Below, piece after piece: positions 6,293-14,022 of a stretch of 50,411 nucleotides of DNA. The first letter of the stretch is position 1. Each line of letters starts with the position of its first letter. This DNA is from a virus, in the IMG/VR virus record IMGVR_UViG_3300042691_015059, positions 1 to 50,411 of that record; one strand, given 5' to 3'. The notes beneath the pieces are model-generated. The model had not been told where the DNA came from. It was given only the letters and a program-made list of their open reading frames with translations, and searched no databases. The position numbers and the translations under genes were made by a program.

Positions 6293-6321
6293 AGTATGCC
6301 ATTAGAATAAACAGATGTCAA
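6293..6321 (-). promoter_or_regulatory. Leaderless early promoter for 6040-6285
   Basis: Minus strand: TTGACA, 17 bp, CATACT, then TATCTAC and the ATG. It diverges from the helicase promoter at 6367-6395. Confidence 0.8.
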
Positions 6322-6366
6322 GTCTTGTTTGTGTGAAATCCGTCACACCAGAATCCGTCAAGGGGC

Positions 6367-6395
6367 TTGTCAAATAAACCGAGAGCATCTAAGAT
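6367..6395 (+). promoter_or_regulatory. Leaderless promoter of the SNF2-type helicase
   Basis: Plus strand: TTGTCA, 17 bp, TAAGAT, then seven bases to the ATG at 6403. The -35 box coincides with an in-frame TTG that could otherwise be taken as the start codon. Confidence 0.6.
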
Positions 6396-6402
6396 AATCC
6401 AA

Positions 6403-8337
6403 ATGCGCCGCCAAACAGAGAACCAACTCCTACTCAGCGACAATCATCTCGTAGCAGACTTCCCATACGACCCAGAGCAAGTGCGAGAGATCAAAACGAT
6501 AAGCGGGGCTTCGTGGGACAAAGTAGCCAGAGTCTGGCGAATCCCAATGACCTCAATCGAAGAAGCCAGAAAGTTCGCTCAAAGGAACAACTTCTGGATC
6601 GACCCAGAAGTCCTGAAGTTCACACTCCCAGAAACCAAAACTCTTGGCGAATCCAGAGTCACACTCAGCGACGACCATCTCCAAATCTCTTTCCCATACG
6701 ACTCCGTAAAAATCGAAGCAATCAAACGCATCTCTGGCTCCAACTTCAGCAAACGCCGCCGCCTCTGGGTTGCGCCACTCACCGTCGCAGCCGAAATCAT
6801 TGAGTTTGCCAGCAGGTTCGACCTCCTCGTTGATCCAGAAGTAATCCAATACCAACATCGAACTTCAGTTGCCGAGTCCGCCCTCATCGACCTGTCTTCC
6901 GCCGTTGATGCCGAGATCGACCTGCCAAACGTGGGCGGGACTCTCAGGCCCTACCAGAAGGCGGGGATTGCTTACGCTCTGGAAGCCAGAAACTGTTTCA
7001 TCGCAGACGAAATGGGAACCGGCAAAACAATCCAATCTCTTGTTGCTTTGGAAACTGCAAATGCTTTCCCAGTCGTCATCGTTTGCCCACCAACATTGAC
7101 GTTGAACTGGAAAGTCGAAGCAGAGAAATGGCTTCCAACCAGAACTGTCGCTGTTGTTTCTAACCGGAAAGACTTCCCAGAACCAGCCGACATCACCGTA
7201 GTCGGGTGGTCAAACATTCATACATGGGTTGAAAAACTCTCTGGCTCAACAAGTTATGTGTTTGATGAGTCCCATTACGCCAAAAACCCAGATGCTCAAC
7301 GAACCAAAGCCGCAGTCAAGATGGCGAAATCGCGCGCCGAGAACGGACTCGTCCTCTGCTTGACAGGCACACCAATCACAAATCGCCCAGCCGAATACGC
7401 ACCACAACTCGAAATCCTTGGAAAACTTTCAGACTTCGGCGGCAAATGGGGATTCTACAAACGCTACTGCGGGGCTTTCCGAGACCGCTGGGGTGTCTGG
7501 CACACCGATGGGGCAGCAAATCTGGAAGAACTGAACGACAAACTCAGGTCTTCGTGTTACATCAGGAGAACCAAAGATCAAGTTCTGGCTGATCTCCCAC
7601 CAATGCTTCATAACCGAGTCCTCATAACACCAGACGAGAAAGTTATGAAGGAATACCGTAAGGCCGAAGCCGACATTGTGAAATACATGGCTGATCGTGC
7701 TGCTGAAATCGCAAAAGAACTGGGAACTTCACCGAAGTCAGCGGCAGTTATCGCCAAACTTAAAGCCGAAGCAAATGAACATCTTGTTCGCATCTCGGCA
7801 CTCCGAAGACTTGCGGCAATGGCAAAAATGAAAGCCGTTGATGAATGGACGGAAACTTTGCTTGACTCTGGGGTCAAGATCGTGTTAGCCGCACATCACC
7901 GTGATGTCGTTGATTCTCTGGCTAATAAATACGGCGGACTGAAGATTCAGGGCGGAATGTTGGTGTCCGAAGTCGAAGACCACAAGTCCCGGTTCATGAA
8001 TAATCCCGACGCACGAGTGATTACTCTTTCAATCCAAGCAGCAAAGACTGGGCACACATTGACAGCCGCACAAGACATTGCGTTCGTGGAACTTCCGTTC
8101 ACTCCAGCCGACCTTGATCAAACAGCCGCTCGTTGTCACCGGATCGGGCAATCTGGTGTTGTAACCAGTCATTACATTCTTGCCGCTGGCACCATTGACG
8201 AGAAATTGTATGAACTCATCGAACGTAAACGTTCTATTGTCGATGCTGCAACCGAAGGCACGATGCTTGATGATTCGTTGATGTCGGTTGGAACTCAACT
8301 TGTTGCTGAGTACGCGCAAATGAGCGTTAGCGACTAA
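6403..8337 (+). CDS. SNF2-family DNA helicase/translocase with HARP-like repeats
   Basis: ATP-driven SNF2 (superfamily 2) enzyme, probably a fork-remodelling or replication helicase. Residues about 5-65 and 80-145 are two copies of a HARP-like module (SFPYD...IKxISG...W..P), which in SMARCAL1 relatives binds DNA. Then come the P-loop DEMGTGKT (about 203-210), the DESH box (about 288-291) and motif VI QTAARCHRIGQ (about 573). I prefer the ATG at 6403 because a promoter-like -10 box ends seven bases before it (leaderless); a TTG at 6367 would add 12 residues. It overlaps the convergent 8334-8510 gene by four bases. Confidence 0.95.
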   Translation: MRRQTENQLLLSDNHLVADFPYDPEQVREIKTISGASWDKVARVWRIPMTSIEEARKFAQRNNFWIDPEVLKFTLPETKTLGESRVTLSDDHLQISFPYDSVKIEAIKRISGSNFSKRRRLWVAPLTVAAEIIEFASRFDLLVDPEVIQYQHRTSVAESALIDLSSAVDAEIDLPNVGGTLRPYQKAGIAYALEARNCFIADEMGTGKTIQSLVALETANAFPVVIVCPPTLTLNWKVEAEKWLPTRTVAVVSNRKDFPEPADITVVGWSNIHTWVEKLSGSTSYVFDESHYAKNPDAQRTKAAVKMAKSRAENGLVLCLTGTPITNRPAEYAPQLEILGKLSDFGGKWGFYKRYCGAFRDRWGVWHTDGAANLEELNDKLRSSCYIRRTKDQVLADLPPMLHNRVLITPDEKVMKEYRKAEADIVKYMADRAAEIAKELGTSPKSAAVIAKLKAEANEHLVRISALRRLAAMAKMKAVDEWTETLLDSGVKIVLAAHHRDVVDSLANKYGGLKIQGGMLVSEVEDHKSRFMNNPDARVITLSIQAAKTGHTLTAAQDIAFVELPFTPADLDQTAARCHRIGQSGVVTSHYILAAGTIDEKLYELIERKRSIVDAATEGTMLDDSLMSVGTQLVAEYAQMSVSD

Positions 8338-8510
8338 CGCCGACGCTTCTTCTTCTTGATCTCTTTCTGCCAGTCCATCCGAGGAACTAACTCTGGATGT
8401 TGCAGTGCGCGATGTGTGTAATACGAGCGAGTGCCCGTGTCCTTACCGCAGACTTCACATACGGTCGGGAACTCTTTCGACTCTGAAGGTGGTGTGGATT
8501 GTTCGTCCAT
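8334..8510 (-). CDS. C2H2-like zinc-finger protein, 58 aa
   Basis: The ATG at 8510 overlaps the stop of the upstream gene (TAATG). CEVCGKDTGTRSYYTHRALQH has the Cys-x2-Cys...His...His spacing of a C2H2-like finger, followed by a strongly basic tail of five Lys and three Arg. It probably binds DNA or RNA. Last gene of the 8814-8334 operon. Confidence 0.75.
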   Translation of the reverse strand: MDEQSTPPSESKEFPTVCEVCGKDTGTRSYYTHRALQHPELVPRMDWQKEIKKKKRRR

Positions 8511-8710
8511 TACCACCGTTCCTTGATGAATTCGTGGGTTTCTTCCGTGACATCGCTCTGGTAGAACGGGTCAAGTGGGGTTCCGTTGATCTGGTGAGCC
8601 AACTCCGACCGGTAAACGCTGAGCATATTGCCCCAGACTTGTCCGTATCTCATGTTTCGGTTCTTCTGGAACTCGTTAGTAACGAGACCGAGGAAGTCGT
8701 CGTAAGTCAT
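8510..8710 (-). CDS. Hypothetical protein, 66 aa
   Basis: The ATG at 8710 overlaps the TGA of the preceding 35-residue gene. The protein is helical and soluble (YDDFLGLVTNEFQKNRNMRYGQ). The string RYGQVWGN...YRSELAHQI resembles small actinophage proteins of unknown role. No function assigned. Confidence 0.8.
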   Translation of the reverse strand: MTYDDFLGLVTNEFQKNRNMRYGQVWGNMLSVYRSELAHQINGTPLDPFYQSDVTEETHEFIKERW

Positions 8711-8814
8711 CGACTTTTTTCTTGTCCGAGTCCGACGATGAACTTGGCTCCGATGAATCCGAAGAGTAAGCCCAAGGGGGTTGCGGCGATGTATGTGATG
8801 ATTGCTCTAACCAT
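8707..8814 (-). CDS. Single-span membrane mini-protein, 35 aa
   Basis: The ATG at 8814 follows AAAGGAGAACATC, and the TGA overlaps the next start. Residues about 4-29 (AIITYIAATPLGLLFGFIGA) form one membrane helix, with a short charged tail. It may be a tiny membrane effector, but nothing shows its target. It opens the operon under the promoter at 8842-8870. Confidence 0.75.
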   Translation of the reverse strand: MVRAIITYIAATPLGLLFGFIGAKFIVGLGQEKSR

Positions 8815-8841
8815 GATGTTCTCCTTTCGGTTGATATAGAT

Positions 8842-8870
8842 AGTAAAGCACACTCAAACTTATATGTCAA
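8842..8870 (-). promoter_or_regulatory. Early promoter for the 8814-8334 operon
   Basis: Minus strand: TTGACA, 17 bp, TTTACT, preceded by ACT. It overlaps the last codons of 8860-9261. Confidence 0.75.
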
Positions 8871-9261
8871 GTAATTCCGATGAATTTATTTCACGCAAGT
8901 TTGTTACGCCATACGAGTGACAGTCAACCGTCCAAACCACACGTTGCACACCAAACTCAATCAAAGCCCGCTCGCAACGACGACATGGACGAGCAAGTCC
9001 AACAGAACCAGTCCGAAGCAGCCGAGCGACGTACATCGTTCCTCCTCGTTTCTGGGAGCACTTCTTCAGGACTGCCATTTCTGCGTGGGTGGAACAGTCT
9101 TCCCACGGGAGGCCCGGAAGCCCCGCTGGGTTGCGAACGATGTTTGGGGATGCGCCTTGAACTCTTCCGCCTTTTACTAGCACTGCGCCCATGGGCCAGC
9201 GTGCGTAGCGGGACTTTGCGGCTTGGTTGCGCGCAAGGCTAAGGAATTTATCGTGTCTCAC
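8860..9261 (-). CDS. Cytidine/deoxycytidylate deaminase-like protein, 133 aa
   Basis: Zinc-dependent deaminase fold: HAEMAVL gives the zinc His and catalytic Glu, and PCRRC gives the two zinc Cys. The N-terminal part (AVLVKGGRVQGASPN) is the usual first beta hairpin. It could deaminate a cytosine nucleotide or a tRNA/DNA cytosine; the substrate cannot be read. GTG start at 9261 with a weak GAAG upstream. A second, different deaminase lies at 15906-16382. Confidence 0.8.
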   Translation of the reverse strand: MRHDKFLSLARNQAAKSRYARWPMGAVLVKGGRVQGASPNIVRNPAGLPGLPWEDCSTHAEMAVLKKCSQKRGGTMYVARLLRTGSVGLARPCRRCERALIEFGVQRVVWTVDCHSYGVTNLREINSSELLDI

Positions 9262-9290
9262 TTGACTTCTTCACTTGTATGTGTTACTTT
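9262..9290 (+). promoter_or_regulatory. Possible plus-strand promoter
   Basis: TTGACT, 17 bp, TACTTT. It diverges from the deaminase gene and lies just before a small open frame. Confidence 0.45.
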
Positions 9291-9292
9291 AG

Positions 9293-9442
9293 ATGAATGC
9301 CGGAGGGCGTACCGTTTACTATTATCTAGCGGAAGCAGGAATGCAAACCTTTCCTCTTCCATTCTTGGGCATTGGGGTAAGTTCGAACCCTGTGACAAAG
9401 TTCACAGCACAAGAAGTTGACAAACCCCACCGATTCAGTTAG
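9293..9442 (+). CDS. Possible small protein, 49 aa
   Basis: The frame runs from ATG at 9293, two bases after a -10-like TACTTT, to TAG at 9440-9442. An inner ATG at 9341 has GGAAG upstream and would give 33 residues. The protein (MNAGGRTVYYYLAEAG...) has no recognised domain. It is kept as uncertain because it fills the gap between the deaminase and the next promoter; the gap may be regulatory only. Confidence 0.35.
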   Translation: MNAGGRTVYYYLAEAGMQTFPLPFLGIGVSSNPVTKFTAQEVDKPHRFS

Positions 9443-9445
9443 AGT
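9417..9445 (+). promoter_or_regulatory. Promoter for 9476-9655
   Basis: TTGACA, 17 bp, TAGAGT on the plus strand, with a 20-30 base leader to a good ribosome site. Confidence 0.65.
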
Positions 9446-9475
9446 ATATTCATACAAACAACAAGGGAGGCCGAC

Positions 9476-9655
9476 ATGGCATCAATTACCGCTCACATCG
9501 ACATTCAGGTTTTCGCAGCAAACATCATGTTCTACATACTTATCCTGCCCGTATCGGTTTATGTCATTTACAAGGCCGTGCAAACACTTGTGAATGACTT
9601 CCGATACAAGGAAGGTCTGTTCGCTAAGGATGATGTGGAGGGGGACTGGCTCTAA
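9476..9655 (+). CDS. Single-span membrane protein, 59 aa
   Basis: The ATG follows AAGGGAGGCCGAC, a strong ribosome site. Residues about 15-36 (NIMFYILILPVSVYVIYKA) form one membrane helix. The tail is charged and acidic (KDDVEGDWL). Function unknown. It is a single-gene unit between two promoters. Confidence 0.8.
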   Translation: MASITAHIDIQVFAANIMFYILILPVSVYVIYKAVQTLVNDFRYKEGLFAKDDVEGDWL

Positions 9656-9681
9656 GCCAGCCTCCATCCAACTTTCTTGGT

Positions 9682-9718
9682 TTGACTAAACCGAAGAGAA
9701 CGTCTATACTTTTAGACG
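9682..9718 (+). promoter_or_regulatory. Strong promoter with a palindrome over the -10 box
   Basis: TTGACT (9682-9687), 17 bp, TATACT (9705-9710). CGTCTA (9701-9706) and TAGACG (9713-9718) form a perfect inverted repeat around TACTTT, a likely operator. It serves the DUF932 gene. Confidence 0.75.
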
Positions 9719-9755
9719 ACGTTAGTTTTATCCGCCAATACAAAGGAGAAATGAA

Positions 9756-10757
9756 ATGGACGGACTTGAGAAGAACGACGCAACAGGAGCGTCATTTGCA
9801 TATCGCGCCGAAGGTGGCGCACCGTGGCACCGACTCGGTAAGGCTATGAACGGCTACCAGAACGCCGATGCCATGCTTGAAGCGGCTTTCGCCAATTACG
9901 AGGTGACTCTGAATCCCGTGTTCGTGCAGTCGCCAGAAGGTGAGTTGGTTCCGATTGAGGGCCAGTTCGCAACCGCTCGCACCAATCCACACACTGGTGA
10001 GTATCAGGCTCTCGGCACCGTGCGAGGCCGCTACACCGTTGTCCAGAACAGCGAAGCACTGGAACGTGCACTCGCAGTTGTTGGGGCTTCCAGCGGAGAT
10101 GCAGTAATCGACACTGCCGGAGTTCTTTTCGACGGTCGTCGGTTCTTCGCATCCATCGACTTGGGAACGCTCGTGATTGATCCGGGTGGTGCCGCCGACA
10201 AGATCGGTCGCTTCCTCCTCGTTCAGACGAGCCATGACGGATCGGTTCCGTTGACGTATGCGAACACCGATGTGCGTGCAGTGTGTAACAACACCGTGAC
10301 TCTCGGCATCCGTACTGCTCAACGTGTTTTCAAGGCGAAGCACACTCCGAATGTGGAGAACCGCATGGAAGAAGCAGTTCAGGTGCTGAATTTGTCCACC
10401 GAGTGGGCGAAGGAATTCCAGAAGATGGCAAACGAGATGCTCAGCATTCCGATGTCCGCAGGCCGGTTCGACCGAGTTATCGACTCAGTTATGCCAGATT
10501 CTGAGGCCGACACCGAGAAGAAGCGTGCCAACCGAGATGATGCAGTTGCTTTCATCAAGGGGATTTACGCCGGTCCGAAGAATGTCGGCAAAGTCGGTGA
10601 GAATGGTTGGGCCGCATGGAACGCAATCGTGGAGTATTACGACCACTTCCGTCCGGCGAAGACCGAAGAAGAACGTGCACTGACTTCGATGGACGACAGC
10701 AGTTGGGTCACCCGTAAGAAGTTGCTTGCTCAAGAGAAGGTTCTGTCCCTCGCATAA
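9756..10757 (+). CDS. DUF932/TIGR03299 phage-plasmid protein, 333 aa
   Basis: The protein matches the DUF932 (TIGR03299 phage/plasmid-like) family: the start AEGGAPWHRLG, the central RYTVVQNSEAL and the DVRAVCNNTVTLGIR segment are hallmarks. These proteins are common on phages and plasmids and are often highly expressed early; the biochemical role is unknown. AAAGGAG lies upstream of the ATG. A palindromic promoter (9682-9718) controls it, and a GC hairpin (10747-10764) sits at its stop codon. Confidence 0.9.
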   Translation: MDGLEKNDATGASFAYRAEGGAPWHRLGKAMNGYQNADAMLEAAFANYEVTLNPVFVQSPEGELVPIEGQFATARTNPHTGEYQALGTVRGRYTVVQNSEALERALAVVGASSGDAVIDTAGVLFDGRRFFASIDLGTLVIDPGGAADKIGRFLLVQTSHDGSVPLTYANTDVRAVCNNTVTLGIRTAQRVFKAKHTPNVENRMEEAVQVLNLSTEWAKEFQKMANEMLSIPMSAGRFDRVIDSVMPDSEADTEKKRANRDDAVAFIKGIYAGPKNVGKVGENGWAAWNAIVEYYDHFRPAKTEEERALTSMDDSSWVTRKKLLAQEKVLSLA

Positions 10758-10764
10758 GCGAGGG
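10747..10764 (+). terminator. Hairpin at the end of the DUF932 gene
   Basis: CCCTCGC (10747-10753), ATAA loop, GCGAGGG (10758-10764), covering the stop codon. No T run, so it may act as an attenuator or an mRNA 3-prime stabiliser. Confidence 0.4.
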
Positions 10765-10776
10765 GCAACCTTCACC

Positions 10777-10806
10777 TTGACTTCCCGATGGGGGAAGTGA
10801 TATACT
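10777..10806 (+). promoter_or_regulatory. Promoter with spacer palindrome
   Basis: TTGACT (10777-10782), 18 bp, TATACT (10801-10806). ACTTCCC (10780-10786) and GGGAAGT (10792-10798) form an inverted repeat that fills the spacer, a candidate operator. It serves the metallophosphoesterase operon. Confidence 0.75.
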
Positions 10807-10830
10807 TATACCACCGAATAGAGGAGTCCT

Positions 10831-11406
10831 ATGACCATTTTCTTTACATCAGACAATCATTTCAATCACGACGGAATCATCCCCCGACAGCCGAGGCCGT
10901 TCAGGGACTTGAACGACATGAACGCCGGGATGATCCGACTGTGGAACGAAACCGTTGGACCCGACGACACCGTGTACGTCCTTGGCGATTTCGCCTACGA
11001 CCGTGACTACGGATGGAGCGTCGAAGACATATTCCACTCGCTCAATGGCCACAAGCATTTGATTCAAGGCAATCACGACGAGCATGAACAACACGCAAAG
11101 GTGCTTGACTTGCCGTGGGAGAGCCAGCAAACCCTGACATCCATCCACGTCGATGGGACTTGGTTCACTCTCTGTCACTATGCGATGGAGACATGGCGAG
11201 GCTCATCGGGTGGAACGATCATGCTCCATGGTCATAGCCACGGATCAATGAACCGAACGATCCCGTATCGTTTCGACGTTGGTGTTGACGTTTGGGATTA
11301 CCGACCCGTTCCTGCTCAGGTTTTCATCGACTTGGCTGCTGGGCAAACATTTGAACCGCAGGATATGCATGGCGCACCCGGCTACTACGGAAAAAGTTAC
11401 GAGTGA
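10831..11406 (+). CDS. Calcineurin-like metallophosphoesterase, 191 aa
   Basis: All metal-site blocks of the calcineurin-like superfamily are present: SDNHFNH (D8, H10), GDF (D53), GNHD (80-83), CHY (H116) and GHSH (134-137). Such enzymes hydrolyse phosphomonoesters or diesters; in phages they may act on nucleotides or RNA ends. The substrate cannot be read. GAGGAG lies upstream of the ATG. Its stop overlaps the next start in TGATG. Confidence 0.9.
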   Translation: MTIFFTSDNHFNHDGIIPRQPRPFRDLNDMNAGMIRLWNETVGPDDTVYVLGDFAYDRDYGWSVEDIFHSLNGHKHLIQGNHDEHEQHAKVLDLPWESQQTLTSIHVDGTWFTLCHYAMETWRGSSGGTIMLHGHSHGSMNRTIPYRFDVGVDVWDYRPVPAQVFIDLAAGQTFEPQDMHGAPGYYGKSYE

Positions 11407-11663
11407 TGCCGTTTTTTGAGGACCGGGACTACCCAGACGAACCGAGGATTGACGCAAGAACACACATTTGTCAAGTGGAAGATTTGGATTATTCTCAAGT
11501 TGATCACGGACGAATTTCTTGCACTGCTTGCTTTCGGGTCTGGAACTTTGTAACCAAGTGGCCGAAAGGCTGGTGGCCAAGCCCATGTCCGAAGTGCGGA
11601 ATACCCGCCGAACGATGTTTCCACTACGGAAAAAGGAAATACACTAAGTCTTATGAGAGTTGA
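11406..11663 (+). CDS. Zinc-binding hypothetical protein, 85 aa
   Basis: The ATG at 11406 overlaps the stop of the phosphoesterase. Cysteines form CTAC and CPKC, plus C near 22 and 70, and the aromatic W-rich middle (WPKGWWPSPCPKC) suggests a zinc-stabilised fold. Three-gene operon with the enzymes on either side; overlaps the next gene by 11 bases. Function unknown. Confidence 0.75.
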   Translation: MPFFEDRDYPDEPRIDARTHICQVEDLDYSQVDHGRISCTACFRVWNFVTKWPKGWWPSPCPKCGIPAERCFHYGKRKYTKSYES

Positions 11664-11994
11664 AGTTTGGATCAGCAACGATATGTTCCGATTCAAGGGC
11701 ACCGATGTCACCGACTATGCCCGAAGCCTTCGTTTCATTTACGAGGACAAAGTTTCGGAAACACCGAAGGCCGCTGCTGAAAGACTTTGGAAAGTGACCA
11801 ACGGAGTCAAGTCGCTCCTTGATCCAGATGAACTGCAACTCCGAAACGACTGGGACAGCCAGATTGGTGGCTTCACTTTCGGCATGGGGGATGCAATCTT
11901 CGCTGAAGGTCAAGTCATCGAATGCGCTCGTGGCGAATTTGTCAAGGGCGAAACCAAAGATGGTCGTCCGTACATCGGAATTCAACCCAAGTAA
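11653..11994 (+). CDS. Hypothetical protein, 113 aa
   Basis: The protein starts MRVEVWISNDMFRFKG and ends in a strand-rich region (GETKDGRPYIGIQPK). It looks soluble with mixed alpha/beta content. No family recognised. It is the last gene of the operon and is followed by the strong hairpin at 11998-12029. Confidence 0.75.
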   Translation: MRVEVWISNDMFRFKGTDVTDYARSLRFIYEDKVSETPKAAAERLWKVTNGVKSLLDPDELQLRNDWDSQIGGFTFGMGDAIFAEGQVIECARGEFVKGETKDGRPYIGIQPK

Positions 11995-11997
11995 GCA

Positions 11998-12029
11998 AGA
12001 AGCCCCGACCACAGCGGATCGGGGCTTCT
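11998..12029. terminator. Bidirectional terminator hairpin
   Basis: AGAAGCCCCGA (11998-12008) pairs perfectly with TCGGGGCTTCT (12019-12029). It separates the plus-strand operon from the convergent endolysin gene. Confidence 0.7.
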
Positions 12030-12053
12030 CGTCATTCTGGGAGGAATGAATTC

Positions 12054-13127
12054 TTAGGCAAGAAGTGCGTCCCAAGTACGAGGACCACAGATGCCATCAG
12101 CAGCCAGACCACGGCTTGACTGGAATGCCCGAAGTGCACGATCCGTAGCCGGACCGAAGACTCCATCTCCAACGAGGCGGAATCCTTTTGCGTTCAGACT
12201 AAGTTGCATGATCTTCACCGCACCACCTGTGCTTCCTTGACGAAGCACCTGACTGCGAGCATCGTTGAGTGCAGCAAAGAACTCATTTGCTGGGTTGACT
12301 TCCTGAACTGCGGGCAGGTTGCTGAGGAACACGAACAAGTCGTGAGTTGCTTGTTCGGTTGCTGGTCCCCAGATGCCATCGGCTCCGATTCTCAGATTCT
12401 GTTGCCAGACTGCAACTGCGGCTTGGGTTTTAGGACCGTAAGAACCGTCTTGGGTTACACCAACGATTCCTTGAATCTGGCGAACTTTGTCTCCAGTTGA
12501 ACCCGGACCCCAGACTGCTTGCGGCGGGATTGGTGTTGGTTCTGTTGGGGTTGGCGGGGCTACCGGGGCGACCCCTGCGTGTCGTTCAATTGCTTGAAGG
12601 AGGAGTGAGTCGAATATCCAACGATCAGGGCGACGACTCCATGCGTCTGAACGATCTGCTGGCTGAACATCACCGTGATGTGCAAGTCCGGGTCGATCTT
12701 TGACTTCTTCACCGATGAAGTTTGAAGCCGAAGCGATGTCGATGTTGTTCCGTCGCCAGAACGCAACGATTTCACGAGCCATGTTGTCGATCTCGGTGTG
12801 AGTTTCTGGGATGTCTGGGTTGAGGTCAGCGGAACGTGCGGCAATGGCGATCATCCAGCACCGACTGTTGTAGCCCGAAGCAGCAACTCCGAAGGCCACA
12901 TGGTCATCTGGCATGAGATGCACTGCGGCATTGGGTTCTGAATCGACTATGACGTGGTAACTGCCCGCATCCTGCCTGCGCGAAATGAAGGCCGCTGTGT
13001 TCTCTGCTGAGGTGTATCCGCCAGAACCTTCAGTTGTGTGGATAACCACACCACCAGAGATGCCGTTTTGGCGTGACGGCCAGAACTGTCGGCTTGCGGG
13101 GGGATTGTCAAGAAGGTAATAGCCCAT
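12054..13127 (-). CDS. Endolysin: N-acetylmuramoyl-L-alanine amidase with two peptidoglycan-binding domains
   Basis: The N-terminal amidase_2 domain (residues about 15-180) has VVIH (H30) and SYHVIVD (H58) plus an AHHGDVQ loop near 150, consistent with zinc-dependent cleavage of the peptide stem from muramic acid. Two PG_binding_1 repeats follow at about 206-265 and 298-357 (each with GSTG...IQ/MQ...DGxFGPxT), joined to the amidase by a Pro-rich linker. The ATG at 13127 follows AAAAGGAGTCCTA. No signal peptide; release probably needs a holin. It lies far from the structural genes. Confidence 0.93.
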   Translation of the reverse strand: MGYYLLDNPPASRQFWPSRQNGISGGVVIHTTEGSGGYTSAENTAAFISRRQDAGSYHVIVDSEPNAAVHLMPDDHVAFGVAASGYNSRCWMIAIAARSADLNPDIPETHTEIDNMAREIVAFWRRNNIDIASASNFIGEEVKDRPGLAHHGDVQPADRSDAWSRRPDRWIFDSLLLQAIERHAGVAPVAPPTPTEPTPIPPQAVWGPGSTGDKVRQIQGIVGVTQDGSYGPKTQAAVAVWQQNLRIGADGIWGPATEQATHDLFVFLSNLPAVQEVNPANEFFAALNDARSQVLRQGSTGGAVKIMQLSLNAKGFRLVGDGVFGPATDRALRAFQSSRGLAADGICGPRTWDALLA

Positions 13128-13170
13128 TAGGACTCCTTTTGTTTTAACCGATGTTGGTTTGTTTGTATCA

Positions 13171-13377
13171 CTACTGGGGGAGGTTGACTGTGCACGAGAT
13201 CGTGTTTCCGTCAACCCCGATCACTTCAAGGGTCATGGACTCCAGCAGGATGTCTGTTAATTCTGCCACTACGTCCCGCTCGTCGTCAGTTATCTCTCCG
13301 TCTTCCGACATGAGGTCAAGTAGAACGAGGCCGATGTGGTCCCTGATTTGAAGAAGTGCATCAGAATTTGTTGACAT
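13171..13377 (-). CDS. Hypothetical acidic protein, 68 aa
   Basis: The start at 13377 has an AGGA motif eight bases upstream. The sequence SEDGEITDDERDVVAEL resembles an EF-hand or TerB-like acidic helix-loop, followed by a short beta segment. It lies just before the endolysin in the same direction, but it is not a holin since it has no membrane span. Function unknown. Confidence 0.75.
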   Translation of the reverse strand: MSTNSDALLQIRDHIGLVLLDLMSEDGEITDDERDVVAELTDILLESMTLEVIGVDGNTISCTVNLPQ

Positions 13378-13379
13378 GG

Positions 13380-13408
13380 TTGCATCCTATCCGATATGGG
13401 TCTATGAT
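13380..13408 (+). promoter_or_regulatory. Promoter of the SSB gene
   Basis: TTGCAT, 17 bp, TATGAT on the plus strand, about 68 bases before the SSB start. Divergent from 13171-13377. Confidence 0.65.
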
Positions 13409-13414
13409 CTTTGC

Positions 13415-13457
13415 ACCCCAGTCAAGGGGTTACTACAAGTATGTGGGTAAAACCCAC
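13415..13457 (+). promoter_or_regulatory. Two small hairpins in the SSB leader
   Basis: ACCCC (13415-13419) pairs with GGGGT (13426-13430), and GTGGGT (13443-13448) pairs with ACCCAC (13452-13457). They lie between the promoter and the ribosome site and could be a translational operator. Confidence 0.4.
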
Positions 13458-13475
13458 CCAAGAGAGAGAAGTATT

Positions 13476-13961
13476 ATGAATAACGCTCAGGTAACCATCG
13501 TTGGCAACGTCGTTGCCGACCCAGAGTTGAAGTTCCTGACTAACGGTAGCGCAAAACTGGGATTCTCAGTTGCGTGTGACCGATCATGGAAGAAGGGCGA
13601 CGACTGGGAAACCCAGACTTCGTTCTTCAACGTCATTGCATGGCGTGATGTGGCAGAAAATGCAGCCGATGTCATTGCAAAAGGACTTCGTGTTGTTGTT
13701 AGTGGGCGACTTGAACAGCGTTCGTGGGAAACCCCAGAGGGTGAAAAGCGATACGCAATCGAAGTTGTTGCAGACGATGTAGCAGTTTCTGTCAAGCACG
13801 TCGAAGGAATCACTCGTCGTCAGCGCAGCGAAGGCAAGGGTCAAACCCGACGCAAGGGCGACGGTCGTGAATCCATTCCGGGCTATGTGGACTTGGATAA
13901 GGAAATGGCCAAGTCAATGGCTAAGCCGGAACGAGTCGTTCCCGAAGAAGAGGCTTGGTGA
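13476..13961 (+). CDS. ssb: Single-stranded DNA-binding protein
   Basis: OB-fold SSB: NNAQVTIVGNVVADPELKF, the WRDVAENAADVI helix and GLRVVVSGRLEQRSWETPEG are classic. It coats single-stranded DNA in replication and recombination. The C-terminal tail is acidic but ends EEEAW instead of the usual DIPF tip, so binding of host partner proteins may differ. The ATG at 13476 has AGAGAGAAG upstream; a longer frame start at 13356 runs through the promoter and is rejected. Confidence 0.95.
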   Translation: MNNAQVTIVGNVVADPELKFLTNGSAKLGFSVACDRSWKKGDDWETQTSFFNVIAWRDVAENAADVIAKGLRVVVSGRLEQRSWETPEGEKRYAIEVVADDVAVSVKHVEGITRRQRSEGKGQTRRKGDGRESIPGYVDLDKEMAKSMAKPERVVPEEEAW

Positions 13962-13970
13962 CATCGGGAC

Positions 13971-14004
13971 TTCGGGGACGGGGCGGAAACAAACCGTCCC
14001 CGAA
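13971..14004 (+). terminator. GC-rich hairpin after ssb
   Basis: TTCGGGGACGG (13971-13981) pairs with CCGTCCCCGAA (13994-14004). No T run follows; the next ribosome site is 12 bases downstream, so it may regulate read-through. Confidence 0.5.
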
Positions 14005-14022
14005 CAACCAAAGGAGTGAAAG

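Noticed and set aside
9360-9400. GTTCGAACCC string resembling a tRNA T-loop
   Set aside because: The flanking bases do not pair as a T-arm stem and no acceptor or anticodon arm fits.
13356-13475. N-terminal extension of the SSB frame
   Set aside because: The extension runs over the promoter and leader hairpins and does not resemble any SSB start; the ATG at 13476 gives a standard N terminus.
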